Source: Saussurea involucrata (lineage: Eukaryota; Streptophyta; Magnoliopsida; Asterales; Asteraceae). Taken from it: a stretch of 64,000 nucleotides of DNA. The translations under genes and the position numbers were made by a program. Under the pieces are notes generated by a model. The model made no database searches. It saw nothing but the letters and a program-made list of their open reading frames with translations, and was not told the DNA's origin. How positions within the stretch are numbered: the first letter of the stretch is position 1; every line of letters starts with the position of its first letter. Positions 36,601-47,966 of this stretch are shown here, piece by piece. The stretch lies in assembly GCA_033807775.1 (NCBI GenBank), contig CM066321.1, positions 39,532,850 through 39,596,849 on the forward strand. The letters are read 5' to 3'.

Positions 36601-37768
36601 TGTTAGACAACCTAGGGGGGGGAAAGGTTGTATTTAAAATCTTTTACTTTCAAAAAATTCTTTTATAAATAAATACAGTACTGAAACAGTATAAATAAAT
36701 CAGAGTATAGAAATAATAAATATACAACAATTATATAAACAGATATAATTAAAATGCACAGCGGAATAAATAAAGAGATAAAGGTTAGAGATACTTGACA
36801 CGGAGATTTACTGATTTACCACCAACTGTGATAAACCAGCAGCCGAGACACTTCCCGACACGATCCAATAAATGTATTCTTTACGGTAGAATACAAACCA
36901 AGTACAAAGGTAACGTAATTGATTCTCAAGCTTCTGCTATGAGATGTACAGGATCACACACCCGTTATTCAAATGCTTACAAGAGGAGTATAACTCACAA
37001 TGGGTAATCACTCTTGTATAATATCTCACACTTGGATATTTTATAAAAAATGTTTTATAAAATATATATTATAAATAGATGAGAGAGCTGAGAGTTGCTG
37101 TTTGTTGTTGCTGTGTGGTCTGGTCTGCTTGTTCTCTTCTCCAGCATGCATGTATATATATCAGGAAGCTCCAACGGCATTGTGCATCCGCGGTATACCG
37201 CCAAATGCACGCGGTATACCGCCGTCAGAAAAAGTAACTGACACACCAACGGCTACATGCAAAGTTGACTTCTGGAATTACGTACCCGCGGTATACCGGC
37301 TGGGACTCGCGGTATACCGCCGTCAGAAAAAGTATTATCAACCAATCAGAGAAGCACACGGAACCTGCCGCGGTATACCGGCTGAACACCCGCGGTATAC
37401 CGCCAAAAGTGTACCCGCGGTATACCGGGTATTCTCCACGGTATACCGGCGTCAGAAAAGACACCTTCCAGGACTGCAACCAAATCTTGCTGGATCTTCT
37501 TAAAACAAAAACTTATTTAGTTAAAATCAATTATGGTTTTTTAGAAATATCCAAGTGGTATATTATTTTAGGGTGTTTATCATTATTAGTTATAAACAAT
37601 GATGACGACGTAAACACTTCCGTCTTGAACCCTTCAGTTTAAATCTTCGTGTTCTTCAACAACTGCACACTTGGATTAAATTGTTAGATAAACAATAATA
37701 CGGTGTGTTTGTAATCATCAAAATAAATATATATAAATATATAGAGATGTGGTACACTTGCACCAACA
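36601..37768 (-). repeat. 3' LTR of element E
   Basis: Contains eight perfect CGGTATACCG palindromes between 37191 and 37448 and a run of eight G near the left end (the U5 side on the minus strand). Confidence 0.95.
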
Positions 37769-37958
37769 ATCTCCCCCTTTTTGATGATGACAAACACAAC
37801 CGCTAAGCAAGAGCATATGCGGTTTCTCTCCCCCGTTTGTCGAAACAAAAAGGGTCAAGAAAGACGGTATGCTTCCCCTCGAGAGATGCTCCCCCTCAAA
37901 ATATGCATATAATTGAGGTAGCATAAACTCATGGGTAAAAGAGCTAAAACGCTCCCCC
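37769..37958 (-). other. Polypurine motifs of element E
   Basis: On the minus strand GGGGGAG occurs at 37771-37777 (next to the LTR), 37828-37834, 37889-37895 and 37952-37958. Confidence 0.8.
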
Positions 37959-38117
37959 TCAAATTAATAACGATATCAATTTGATTTTATAAAATTTGAG
38001 GGATAAAATAAAATGCAAAAAGCAATAGAGACAAAGATATACAAACCAATACGAAACACTTGCACCAAAACGGATCTTAAGGCTTCAATTTTCGGTTAAA
38101 TTTATGTGATAAAAAAA

Positions 38118-38352
38118 ACCACGTATTATGACCTCGTCAGGTAACCACGTATTATAACCTCGGCAGGTAACCACGTATTATAACCTCGGCAGGTAACCAC
38201 GTATTATAACCTCGGCAGGTAACCACGTATTATAACCTCGCCAGGAAACCACGTATTATAACCTCGGCAGGTAACCACGTATTATAACCTCGCCAGGAAA
38301 CCACGTATTATAACCTCGGCAGGTAACAACGTATTATATCCTCGCCAGGAAA
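38118..38352 (-). repeat. 26-bp tandem repeat, nine copies, in the 3' untranslated part of element E
   Basis: Units read AACCACGTATTATAACCTCG followed by GCAGGT or CCAGGA; copies are nearly identical and directly adjacent. There are no spacers, so this is a minisatellite. Confidence 0.95.
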
Positions 38353-38493
38353 CACCTACAAAAGGCAAAGAAAATTTTTCGTGGTACCCTTTTCTTATGG
38401 GTCCTTTTAACAGTTAGTATAAAACATAAACTGCAAAAAATATGTTGTCGACATAAAACAAACACGACAAACATACAAAGCCATATAAATGGT

Positions 38494-40410
38494 TTAAAAC
38501 CATAAACGCATTCCACCCGGATTATCAACATTAAACATTCCTTTCGGAATCCATTTTCTAACCATTTTTATTTTACGATCGTATTTATCATAGACGTAAA
38601 ATGAAGCATGCAAATTTACATTATTCTTTGGTCTAGAAAATTTGCTATTATACATGCAAGCATACGGTTTCCTCGGCATATAATTCACATTATTCATTTT
38701 GGATACATACGGAGGTTTTTGCACATAAGGTTTTCTCGTTTTAACTTTAGGTGGTTCAAAACACCTTTTAATTTGAATACACGAGCACGTATCAATACAT
38801 GTATTGGAACCAATGCCTTTTCGGCAATTTATACGATTTGATATATTAAGCATTTTAAGCATTTTATCATTGCTACTATTAAAAGCATTTGCTAATAAGT
38901 CATTTTTCTCATGCGATTTACATTTAGCATTTAAACATGCAATTTCATTTTCAAGAGACTCGCATTTTGTACATGTAATATCTTCATGTGTCTTTTTATT
39001 TAAGCATGCAATTTTATCATTTAAAATAACACAAGATTTACAAATATCTTTTTCACTTAATTTATTTTCTAATTTAGTGATAACATCTAAATCACGAGCA
39101 GATTTTTGTTTACCGTCATCTATTTCCTTTTTATATACAGATACGGTTTCTTTTAAATTAGAAATTTCATCTTTATATTTATTTGCGAGAGCAGCCATAT
39201 CATGAAATGATTTATATAATTCGTCAAGATTATTTTCATCGTCACTATAATAATTATCACTATAATTATTATCATAATTATTTTTAGAAGAATATGATGA
39301 AGATACCTCATTATCATGGTCGGCCATGAAACAAAAATTTTGGGCCTCATTTATGCTTGCGCTCAACGCGCCTCCAACTAAAGCTTTTGGTGTGTTGATT
39401 TGTTTTGCTCGTTTCGGACACACACTTGCATAGTGATCCTTGTCACCACACACATAGCAAAAGCCTTTCTTTTTATTGGCTTTTTCATCGTCGCTAGATT
39501 CGTCATATTTGTCTTCAATTTTATGGACGTTGCGACTTTGGTTTTTACCACCACGACGGTAGTCTCCATTTTCTTGAAACCTATCATTTTTGGCAAACTT
39601 TTTGTTAGATAAAAGTTTAGAAAGTTTTCTTACCAACTTGACTAAATCGTCAAGATTTTCGGGTTCGTCATCCGAGGAACTTGCATCTTCCTCCTCTTCT
39701 TTTTCTTTCTCATCTTTAGAGGCAACGGCTTCTAAAGCTATGGATTTCTTTTTGACTTGCTCCCGGACCTGATTTCTTTTTAGTGCAATTTCGTGCACTT
39801 TAAGATTGCCGATGAGATCATCGAGCTTCATAGTTGCGAGATCTCGGGAGTCTTCCAAGGATGTGATTTTTGCCATCCACTCCGAAGGAAGTGCTCGAAG
39901 AATTTTCCTTACATAATCCTCATTAGGGTAAGTACGACCTAATCCCTTCAAGGTAGTCATAATGAGGTTAAAACGTTTAAACATTGAGTCGATTGACTCA
40001 TCTTTTGACATTTCAAATAGTTCATAATCATGAACAAGAATATTTATTTTAGAGCTTTTAACTTGAGTATTTCCACGATGAGTGTCGCTCAAGCTTTGCC
40101 AGATTTGATTAGCAGTTTTATAAGTATAAACTCTTTCAATTTCATCAGAGGTTAAAGCAGCATATAATATATTTTTAGCTTCAAAATTTAAACAATAATG
40201 AGATTCTTCAGCGGGAGTCCAATCTTTTATGGGTTTATCAACAATAAGATCATTTTCAACTTTGGTTGGTCTAAAATTCCCATTTTCTATAATATCCCAA
40301 ATTTTTTGACTTTTGCCACGAACGTGACATTCAAATAGCTCGGCCCAAATGCCAAACTTTTCAGTATCTATAATAGGAGGTTTTGAAAACAAAACAGTTT
40401 GTTGAGCCAT
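38494..40410 (-). CDS. Intact copia gag of element E (638 aa)
   Basis: This is the structural (capsid) protein of the element, expected to form cytoplasmic virus-like particles. The reading frame is uninterrupted from ATG 40410. Residues about 1-230 form the N-terminal gag and UBN2-type capsid region. An acidic Ser-rich stretch follows, then a CCHC knuckle (CYVCGDKDHYASVC, about residue 320) and a Lys/Glu-rich coiled coil with two short Cys pairs. The end is RKWIPKG plus a Gly-containing tail, resembling the WVPK ending of the other gags. No pol follows. An intact gag in an element without pol suggests selection or very recent origin. The gag name is firm at family level; activity is not shown. 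Confidence 0.93.
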   Translation of the reverse strand: MAQQTVLFSKPPIIDTEKFGIWAELFECHVRGKSQKIWDIIENGNFRPTKVENDLIVDKPIKDWTPAEESHYCLNFEAKNILYAALTSDEIERVYTYKTANQIWQSLSDTHRGNTQVKSSKINILVHDYELFEMSKDESIDSMFKRFNLIMTTLKGLGRTYPNEDYVRKILRALPSEWMAKITSLEDSRDLATMKLDDLIGNLKVHEIALKRNQVREQVKKKSIALEAVASKDEKEKEEEEDASSSDDEPENLDDLVKLVRKLSKLLSNKKFAKNDRFQENGDYRRGGKNQSRNVHKIEDKYDESSDDEKANKKKGFCYVCGDKDHYASVCPKRAKQINTPKALVGGALSASINEAQNFCFMADHDNEVSSSYSSKNNYDNNYSDNYYSDDENNLDELYKSFHDMAALANKYKDEISNLKETVSVYKKEIDDGKQKSARDLDVITKLENKLSEKDICKSCVILNDKIACLNKKTHEDITCTKCESLENEIACLNAKCKSHEKNDLLANAFNSSNDKMLKMLNISNRINCRKGIGSNTCIDTCSCIQIKRCFEPPKVKTRKPYVQKPPYVSKMNNVNYMPRKPYACMYNSKFSRPKNNVNLHASFYVYDKYDRKIKMVRKWIPKGMFNVDNPGGMRLWF

Positions 40411-40462
40411 TATATAAAAGATATAACTTTAAAAATTTAAACAGAAAAATTTTGAAAGCCCC

Positions 40463-40474
40463 GCTCTGATACCA
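40463..40474 (-). other. tRNA-iMet primer binding site of element E
   Basis: The minus strand reads TGGTATCAGAGC, two bases from the 5' LTR boundary at 40477. Confidence 0.93.
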
Positions 40475-40476
40475 AA

Positions 40477-41645
40477 TGTTAGACAACCTAGGGGGGGGAA
40501 AGGTTGTATTTAAAATCTTTTACTTTCAAAAAATTCTTTTATAAATAAATACAGTACTGAAACAGTATAAATAAATCGGAGTATAGAAATAATAAATATA
40601 CAACAATTATATAAACAGATATAATTAAAATGCACAGCGGAATAAATAAAGAGATAAAGGTTAGAGATACTTGACACGGAGATTTACTGATTTACCACCA
40701 ACTGTGATAAACCAGCAGCCGAGACACTTCCCGACACGATCCAATAAATGTATTCTTTACGGTAGAATACAAACCAAGTACAAAGGTAACGTAATTGATT
40801 CTCAAGCTTCTGCTATGAGATGTACAGGATCACACACCCGTTATTCAAATGCTTACAAGAGGAGTATAACTCACAATGGGTAATCACTCTTGTATAATAT
40901 CTCACACTTGGATATTTTATAAAAAATGTTTTATAAAATATATATTATAAATAGATGAGAGAGCTGAGAGTTGCTGTTTGTTGTTGCTGTGTGGTCTGGT
41001 CTGCTTGTTCTCTTCTCCAGCATGCATGTATATATATCAGGAAGCTCCAACGGCATTGTGCATCCGCGGTATACCGCCAAATGCACGCGGTATACCGCCG
41101 TCAGAAAAAGTAACTGACACACCAACGGCTACATGCAAAGTTGACTTCTGGAATTACGTACCCGCGGTATACCGGCTGGGACTCGCGGTATACCGCCGTC
41201 AGAAAAAGTATTATCAACCAATCAGAGAAGCACACGGAACCTGCCGCGGTATACCGGCTGAACACCCGCGGTATACCGCCAAAAGTGTACCCGCGGTATA
41301 CCGGGTATTCTCCACGGTATACCGGCGTCAGAAAAGACACCTTCCAGGACTGCAACCAAATCTTGCTGGATCTTCTTAAAACAAAAACTTATTTAGTTAA
41401 AATCAATTATGGTTTTTTAGAAATATCCAAGTGGTATATTATTTTAGGGTGTTTATCATTATTAGTTATAAACAATGATGACGACGTAAACACTTCCGTC
41501 TTGAACCCTTCAGTTTAAATCTTCGTGTTCTTCAACAACTGCACACTTGGATTAAATTGTTAGATAAACAATAATACGGTGTGTTTGTAATCATCAAAAT
41601 AAATATATATAAATATATAGAGATGTGGTACACTTGCACCAACAA
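40477..41645 (-). repeat. 5' LTR of element E
   Basis: Practically identical to 36601-37768, including all eight CGGTATACCG palindromes (41067-41324). Confidence 0.95.
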
Positions 41646-41650
41646 AAAAT

Positions 41651-43622
41651 ACAAGGAAATAATAACTCTAAAAATAGAGTTATCAATTACCTTGATGAGA
41701 ATGATGATTCTCCAAACCTTAGCTCCCACTCCAAGCTTTCCTTCCCAAAATTGAAGAGTTGCTCCACACAGGTCTCCTTACCCTAGCTGCACAATACTAA
41801 CTAAGGAAAAATGAAGGGTTATAGGGATTTTAACCCTATTTCTCTTATTCTCACATTTGTCACCAAAGTTTCAAATCTTCAAACCACACACACCATTTTT
41901 CTTTATATACAAAACAAACCTGGTTATTACATGGAAGTATGGAACCATCGATCTCAATAACAACCTGACCGGTTCATTTTATTTTATTTTTGTTGATCAT
42001 AAATCGATATAATGGTAACAATGATTTTGGCCTGTAAAATTAATCTATATTACATCTTTGAGAGTTTTTATATATTTAGGGTTCATTTAACCAAATGCTT
42101 ACGGATAGAAGTCAATAACACTCTAATTTATTTTATCTAAAAAATTGTAGTCCATCAAAACTGTATGCAACAATTCACCCGCTAAACGTTTATCAGGTAA
42201 GAATCGTCACTCTCACCTAGTAGGTCAGACTTTCTATCCTTATCACGGGTAAAATTTTAGGTGTTGTCTTGCTCATCCCGTAAGATAAGGACCTAATACC
42301 ATTTAGTATGTATGCAACCCCATAGTCAATGGGTTGGGGTAGAAACGTCTTTTTATGTTGGTTGTGAGAGCATGCATGTTTGTTTTTCATTTAAATTGAA
42401 TAAAAACAAATTGTCTTAGCATTCTTAGTTTTGCTGCTTCTTGTTTCATCACTTGCTAATTGTAACTTCTTTTTGGAGACGATATCTTTTGGAAATTTTA
42501 AATAGAACATAAATACAACATAAGATAATTAAGCATAATCAAAAATTAAATACCCCCTAAGAGTAAGAAAGACCCCATCTTAGAACTAATTAAAAACTTG
42601 TAACATTTATAAAGCAACCAACCACGTAATGAAAAGTATCAATAAAATTTTCAGAAAAATTCAATTCCAAAACTATTTCAGCAATCTTTAAGTTAAGAAT
42701 CATAGAGAAATTAATGTTGTGAACAACAAACAAAGATCGTCCTGGCAATCAACTATGAGATTATTAAGCCCCAAGGATGAATGCCGTATAAACCTAATTA
42801 TGCCAAGTTTACACAAACATATATAATGCAACTAAAACCGAGGTTAAACTGGTAAACCAAACAAGATATATATACCGAAACAACTCAACTCCCAAGAAAT
42901 CTGATACCTTACCTTCCAAGATGTAACCATCAGCTCTGCCACATTGACCTAACCTGATGGCCTTAACCAGTACGGCACAACCCTTGCAGCTTTCTTCTTC
43001 CGACCGCTGCTTGAATAACAATGGCACTTAATAAATAAATAGGTAAAAAGATCATTTTACACTTGAAATAAGTTAGCTTGGATAATAAATAGATGGGACC
43101 CTGATCATAAACAAATATGTAGACGCTTAATATATTTATTTTCAAATATGAACCGGATCCATATCATACCTAACACATGAACCAACCAACGACTAATTCA
43201 CTGTACGATTTATTTTATAGCTGCTTATTATTATAGAGGAAGGGTTGTATGTATTTCACTGATAAGTTAGATTAATATTGTCAGAAACCAAAAATAATTA
43301 TCAACATAATTGAATGATAAATAAATACATACACAAACATCAAATTCAACAATTCAATACGATACAAGAATCATATATCACATCTCATACCATTTTGGTC
43401 ATCCACAACTCCCAAAAATCAAAATCAAAATCATAAATGAAATTAGGATTATAGACCGAATTTCCAAAACCAAACGATTCAACAAACACTCGATATATAT
43501 ATATATATATTATATATTATATATTATATAAAAACCCAAACCCTAACATTTCAATCCTACTGTTACCCTAAAACCCTCAAAAACAATCAGTCTACAAATT
43601 TACACCACCGCAACTGCGCACC
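41651..43622. other. Intergenic DNA downstream of histone H1, no gene established
   Basis: Mostly AT-rich. A short exon-like stretch near 42920-43010 (minus strand) has acceptor- and donor-like edges and a basic translation, but no frame I could recognise. The part next to H1 presumably holds its 3' untranslated region. AT dinucleotide runs lie at 43494-43530. Confidence 0.5.
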
Positions 43623-44096
43623 TCATTTCTTTGCTGCAACTTTCTTAGCAGTAACTTTCTTTGGCGCAACTTTCTTCGCCGGAGACTTGATGCTCTTTGG
43701 TTTTTTGGCCACCGCCTTCAACGGAGTGGATTTCTTCACAACCTTCTTAGCCTTAACAACCGCCTTCGCCTTTGCCTTCGCCACTACTTTCGTTGCCTTC
43801 ACCAGACTACCGGATTTCGCTTTTGGCGCCGCTGCTTTTTTCGTCGCCGGAGCTTTTTTAACAGAAACTGCTGCTGGAGCTTTCTTATCGGCTTTCGGCT
43901 TCTCCACAGAACCAAGCTTAAACGAGTTCTTCACCTTCGTGAGTTTTCCGGCTGCAACAAGCTTCTTCAACTGACCGAGCAAAAGCTTTTTAAAATTCGC
44001 CGGCAAATCCTTTTGGTGGTCCTCAATGTGTTTCGCGATTGCGTACTGGCTAGATCCAGTCCTCTCCTTCAACGCTACAATCGCTTCCTTGATCAT
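43623..44096 (-). CDS. Linker histone H1, exon 2
   Basis: Encodes residues 27-183. It begins MIKEAIVALKERTGSSQYAI, the plant H1 winged-helix (GH1) domain, which runs to about residue 93 (KNSFKLGS). A Lys/Ala/Pro-rich basic tail follows, with repeated AKKV-type motifs and one SPAKK motif, and a TGA stop at 43623-43625. H1 binds linker DNA at the nucleosome entry/exit and compacts chromatin in the nucleus. Together with exon 1 the protein is 183 aa, short for plant H1. The N-terminal tail is only about 19 residues, like the small stress- or drought-inducible H1 class rather than the main somatic variants. Class assignment is inference; H1 identity is firm. Confidence 0.95.
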   Translation of the reverse strand: MIKEAIVALKERTGSSQYAIAKHIEDHQKDLPANFKKLLLGQLKKLVAAGKLTKVKNSFKLGSVEKPKADKKAPAAVSVKKAPATKKAAAPKAKSGSLVKATKVVAKAKAKAVVKAKKVVKKSTPLKAVAKKPKSIKSPAKKVAPKKVTAKKVAAKK

Positions 44097-44184
44097 CTAT
44101 CGTTTTCAAATAAACTACGAAAGTCAAAATTAAGAACGAAATAACAAAACAATCACCAAAATTATTATTCAGAGTGCGAAATAC
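44097..44184 (-). other. Intron of histone H1 (88 bp)
   Basis: The minus strand reads GAG|GTATTTCG at the donor and CGATAG|ATG at the acceptor. The position, just before the MIKEA segment of the GH1 domain, is where plant H1 genes carry their single intron. Phase 0. Confidence 0.92.
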
Positions 44185-44262
44185 CTCAACGTAAGGAGGA
44201 TGAGACTTGGACTTTTTCGTAGACGGTGCCTTCTTGGCAACGGCGGCTTTCGTGGTGGCCAT
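44185..44262 (-). CDS. Linker histone H1, exon 1
   Basis: Encodes residues 1-26: a short Lys/Ala-rich N-terminal tail ending SHPPYVE, the start of the GH1 domain. ATG at 44260-44262 is the only sensible start: it is followed by the basic tail and preceded by a leader and TATA box. The frame continues in exon 2 after an 88-bp intron. Confidence 0.94.
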
Positions 44263-44334
44263 TACTGTTAGTTTTCTGTGTGTGTTGGTGCGTGAAGAAG
44301 AAGTTGTAACTGTGAGTAAATAAAAAAATGGGGG

Positions 44335-44344
44335 CTATTTATAG
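44335..44344 (-). promoter_or_regulatory. TATA box of histone H1
   Basis: The minus strand reads CTATAAATAG about 75 bp upstream of the ATG, implying a leader of roughly 40-50 nt. No other promoter element is certain. Confidence 0.8.
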
Positions 44345-44550
44345 CGTCAGGAGGTTTGAAGGCGGTGAGTTGTGATTGGTGGAGACTTTATTCACTCGGA
44401 TTTAGTTTAAAATGGAACCGCTAGATGTCAGTCATTAGATTAAAGTGAATCGACGGTCGGGATAAAATGTGTGGTTTGCACACGAATCGCCAATTGGGTT
44501 AGTGATGTGTGTTTTTTCATGTTTGAAGATTTAAAATTAAGTTATGATTA

Positions 44551-44924
44551 GAGCATCTTAAACCGTTTTTCCATAATTTTTTTAAAATAGGGAATTAAAA
44601 GCCAAAATTCTCAAAAAAATATACATTCATCTCCAATAGTTTTTCTATTTTGGAAAATCCAACATTAATTAAAATATTAAAATATTTCATTTATCTATTA
44701 AAATATTATTTCTCTCTCTACATATTTATTTTCAATGTTTCCTCTTGGTCCTCACACTTGGTAATGATTTTTTGGATAATCTCCATATTTGGAGAAAATT
44801 TTGGGGATTCTCCTACTTTCTCCATTTTGGAGATGGGTTTGGGGAAGCTGTTGGAGCATATTTTAGACCCAAAATCCCCATATAACCCATTTTCTCCAAA
44901 ATGGAGAAGTTGTTGGAGATGCTC
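44551..44924. mobile_element. Tourist-like MITE upstream of histone H1 (374 bp)
   Basis: Ends GAGCATCTTAAACCG and GTTGGAGATGCTC, flanked by TTA at 44548-44550 and 44925-44927. The right part shares GGGGAAGCTGTTGGAG with the MITE at 34691-34969. It lies about 210 bp upstream of the H1 TATA box. Confidence 0.85.
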
Positions 44925-45041
44925 TTAGTTGTTTGCTCGTATGATGCAAAATTTGATAAAATATAGTCAAGAGGACATGTGAAATCCGTCTAAACAACGG
45001 TGCCTTATGTTTGTTATACAAAAAATAACAATTTTAGTAGA

Positions 45042-45335
45042 CTAGTTGTATACTTGCACAATGCAACGGAATGTGAAATTTGAATAAAATATAAGTGAAT
45101 ATACCGATTAAGAATAAATAGTTGCATTCAAAATTGTTAGACCATTATTATTCGTTGTATCAAAAGTGTTTTTCTTTTGAGTTTGAAACTTTGAATAACA
45201 TGTCATTTTAGACGAACATAATATAATGTTTGATCAATTAAATCAATATATTTTGTTTAGTCGAATTATTTAAGTCCAAACTTTCATACATTAAAGTATT
45301 AAATATTTTGTCTGGCCTCTTAATTTATAATGCAA
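45042..45335 (-). mobile_element. Helitron-like 3' terminus, second copy
   Basis: The minus strand ends with a TTGCA/TGCAA hairpin, about 11 nt and CTAG followed by T. The sequence is similar over nearly 300 bp to 27313-27620. The 5' end was not located. Confidence 0.5.
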
Positions 45336-47453
45336 TTATGTTAAGATGAACTTTAATTCATTAATTGACAACTAATGTGATGAAAAACAATAAAATGTAA
45401 TTCGTTAATTGACAACTAATGCAATGAAAAAGAAAACTCAACAACTATTCTCATAAGAAACTCATAAGTTGTTTCAAATAAGCTGATAAGTAGAATGTAA
45501 TAACTTATTAAAAACTGCTTATCAGCGGTTACAAAACGCTATAAGCAGATTTTTTTTCCTCCCATCCAAACACTAAAAATTGTTTATCAGCAGTGACAAA
45601 ACGAAATAAGTCAATAAACTCTTTAAATAAGCAATCCCAAACACCGCCTATGTATACATAAACAATCATGGGCTAATGACACTATTGAAAAGCACTTGAT
45701 TCTCTACGCAAGTCTTCGATTCTTCCTAGCATTCCAAATAATTGGAACTGAAAATGATTTCTTTTGACATTATTCTAATTGATCCAGACATTTTATATAA
45801 ATTACAACAATCAAATTTCATTCTCTTTTAGATTCAAGAGAAAGTTTTTATCGATAATCAAGTGGCAACAGCTTGACACAAAAGCTCTCATGAAATCTGC
45901 TTACACAAACATCTATATATGTATAAACTTGTCAACAAAACCTTAGTCAATTTCCCACTTTGATCACATGATCAAATACAAACAACTACTCTTTATGGGG
46001 GGTTGCAACTTCATTGTTAAAAAAACACAATGAAATCTTCCGAAACATTGTTTGACATTTGAGTTAAAAAAGACTAACTTTTAGAATTCAAATTTGATGT
46101 GAAATCTTTGAAGTTTCAAAAGAGTGATAACTACATTATATTCTATAGAGAATACAACTTCTAAGACAAAAATTGGTGTTCTATAATTTAATGAAATTCA
46201 GATCAATTTTACATATGAAAGGTAGTATGTTTGACTACAAAACGTTAACTATACCTCATGTTCCTCTTCATGAGTTTTATCGCCTCTCTTCCTTCGACAA
46301 TCCATCCATGTTGTGAACTACCAAAAAGATATGCAACTAACTCCATCACAAGATGGTATTTGAGAAAAATTAGCTATTGGAAACAGAAACACGTGCCCCA
46401 ACTTTGGCAATCCTTAACTTCTGATTTATGCGTTTATTTGGCCGAAAATCCAATTCTAGTTAGTCTTCAAAAGAGAAGCTCAAGTTATCACGTGCAACAT
46501 AACAACTTCTAAAATTTGTCATACAGTAGTTTAATATATTAATCATCATGATATGTCAGATCATCTGCAAATGACACAACATCTTCAAGTAGTTTAAAAG
46601 AGACTCGACGAAAGAAAAAGAAATAGCTGAAAACCAGGCTTTAGTTTAAAGTGCATATTAACAGCTGACAACATCCTTTTACACATTTGATCAGACCCGA
46701 TAGTTGCGCTCACACCATCTTCCGCTTCGTTCTTATAACAGCAACCTTAAAAAACATCAAATTGAGTATAATTTACAAAATAAAAAAGTCTTTGAACCAT
46801 GATACATAACAATTCCTTGTAGTTTATATTTGTGAATGGTTCCTTACAGAAAACAAACTCGTGCACATGATTAATCACAATCTCATTCATAGAAATTCAA
46901 ATCTACAACTCACAAACATCAAAACGTCGTGTATACTTTTTTGTACCAAGTCAACTTGTTAAAAAATGTTAAATACTTGCATTTTTACATGGAATAAAAA
47001 AAATAAGAGATGGTTCCATATTAATCCCATTTGATGCGAATGCTAAAATCTCCACACATACCTTCGCAGTCTCGCAGATGTAGCCAAAAGATGCTTCAGG
47101 GCCATTTTTTTAGTAGAGAAACGTATATGTGCATCGTTTGACACCTCGACTTCTTATCACTACCTCTAAATGGTTAAGAAAAAAAATTCACATAAAAAAG
47201 GATTGAAGAAGAAAAGACACTTAGTTGGTATGGAAATTGTTACTAGAAGGAAAAATATGGCTCTTTAGGGAGTTGATCTGATCAGTAAGGATATTACAGT
47301 CATTTAGAACAAAGATGGCTTCAACAAAGTCGTTATCAGCTAAAAGTGGTGCCTTGAGTATGGTAAAACGCATACACAAGTAAAAAGACATGAGCTTGAG
47401 CATAAGCATTTTGTAAAGATAACATAATTGATGATCTCGAAATAACTCACCTT
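45336..47453. other. AT-rich intergenic DNA, no gene established
   Basis: A repeat with ATAAGCTGATAAG and CTTATCAGC arms lies at about 45470-45650 and may be a degenerate MITE. ORF 46258-46512 and exon-like pieces near 46700-47105 have no recognisable product. Confidence 0.5.
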
Positions 47454-47966
47454 TTAATATATTCCAAAAACAATAATGACCAAGCTATCTTGTTTTCTCT
47501 GATTCATCAACAAGAAATAATAAAAATCGGGGTTGGATGGACATTGCTCAAATAAATGGCTTTCTCCACATAACACACATGCCACAATATTAACAACAGG
47601 ATATGTTTCTACAGCAACAAACTGCAAACCTGGGCCAGTATTCATGTTTTTAATCATGCTAGCCATAAATGTGAGTTGTGTTGCAAGTGCATTTTTGCAT
47701 TTGTTTCATGTGTCCCAGTTGTTTGTTGTATTAATGTATGTGGATCATCCCAATAAAGATGATTATTTGAGATCTTTTCAAGTATGCCCATTATTATAGG
47801 TATAAGCTGTGAAAGCTCCTCTTGCTGCAACATCGAGCATTTGCTTAGCAATGGTCGTTAAACCATTGTAAAATGTTTCTAGCTGTATACAATAAGGAAT
47901 GCCATGGTGAGGGCATTTTCTCAACAACATCGAGCATTTGCTTAGCAATGGTCGTTAAACCATTGT
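47454..47966 (-). pseudogene. Relic of a Ty3/gypsy (Athila/Tat-like) gag
   Basis: Minus-strand fragments resemble the middle of an Athila-type gag: FYNGLTTIAKQMLD, then KISNNHLYW, then a CCHC-like CVLCGESHLFEQCPSNP. The pieces are in different frames with stops between. A roughly 38-bp part of the first piece is duplicated (47831-47867 and 47929-47966). The relic is cut at 47966 by an LTR fragment. Confidence 0.65.

Larger units (their letters stand above)
36601..41645 (-). mobile_element. Gag-only copia element E, very recently inserted
   Basis: LTRs at 36601-37768 and 40477-41645 (1,168 and 1,169 bp) with TGTTAGAC...CCAACA ends and an AAAAA target duplication (36596-36600 and 41646-41650). 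I found one substitution (36702 versus 40578) and one single-base indel between the LTRs. The 2.7-kb interior has a primer site, one intact gag reading frame (38494-40410), a 26-bp tandem array and several polypurine motifs, but no protease, integrase or RT. It needs pol functions in trans. Confidence 0.95.

Noticed and set aside
37102..37642. ORFs within the LTR of E, repeated at 40978-41518
   Set aside because: They arise from palindrome repeats in the LTR; both strands give similar open frames and there is no domain.
38118..38352. Regular 26-bp repeats that could suggest a CRISPR array
   Set aside because: Units are directly adjacent with no spacers, and the context is a plant retrotransposon.
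42920..43027. Exon-like stretch downstream of histone H1 with acceptor and donor edges
   Set aside because: No frame gives a protein I recognise, and no neighbouring exons could be linked.
47062..47105. Possible first exon starting MALKHLLATSARL with a GTATGT donor
   Set aside because: The downstream acceptor I could find leads straight to a stop; too short to support a gene.
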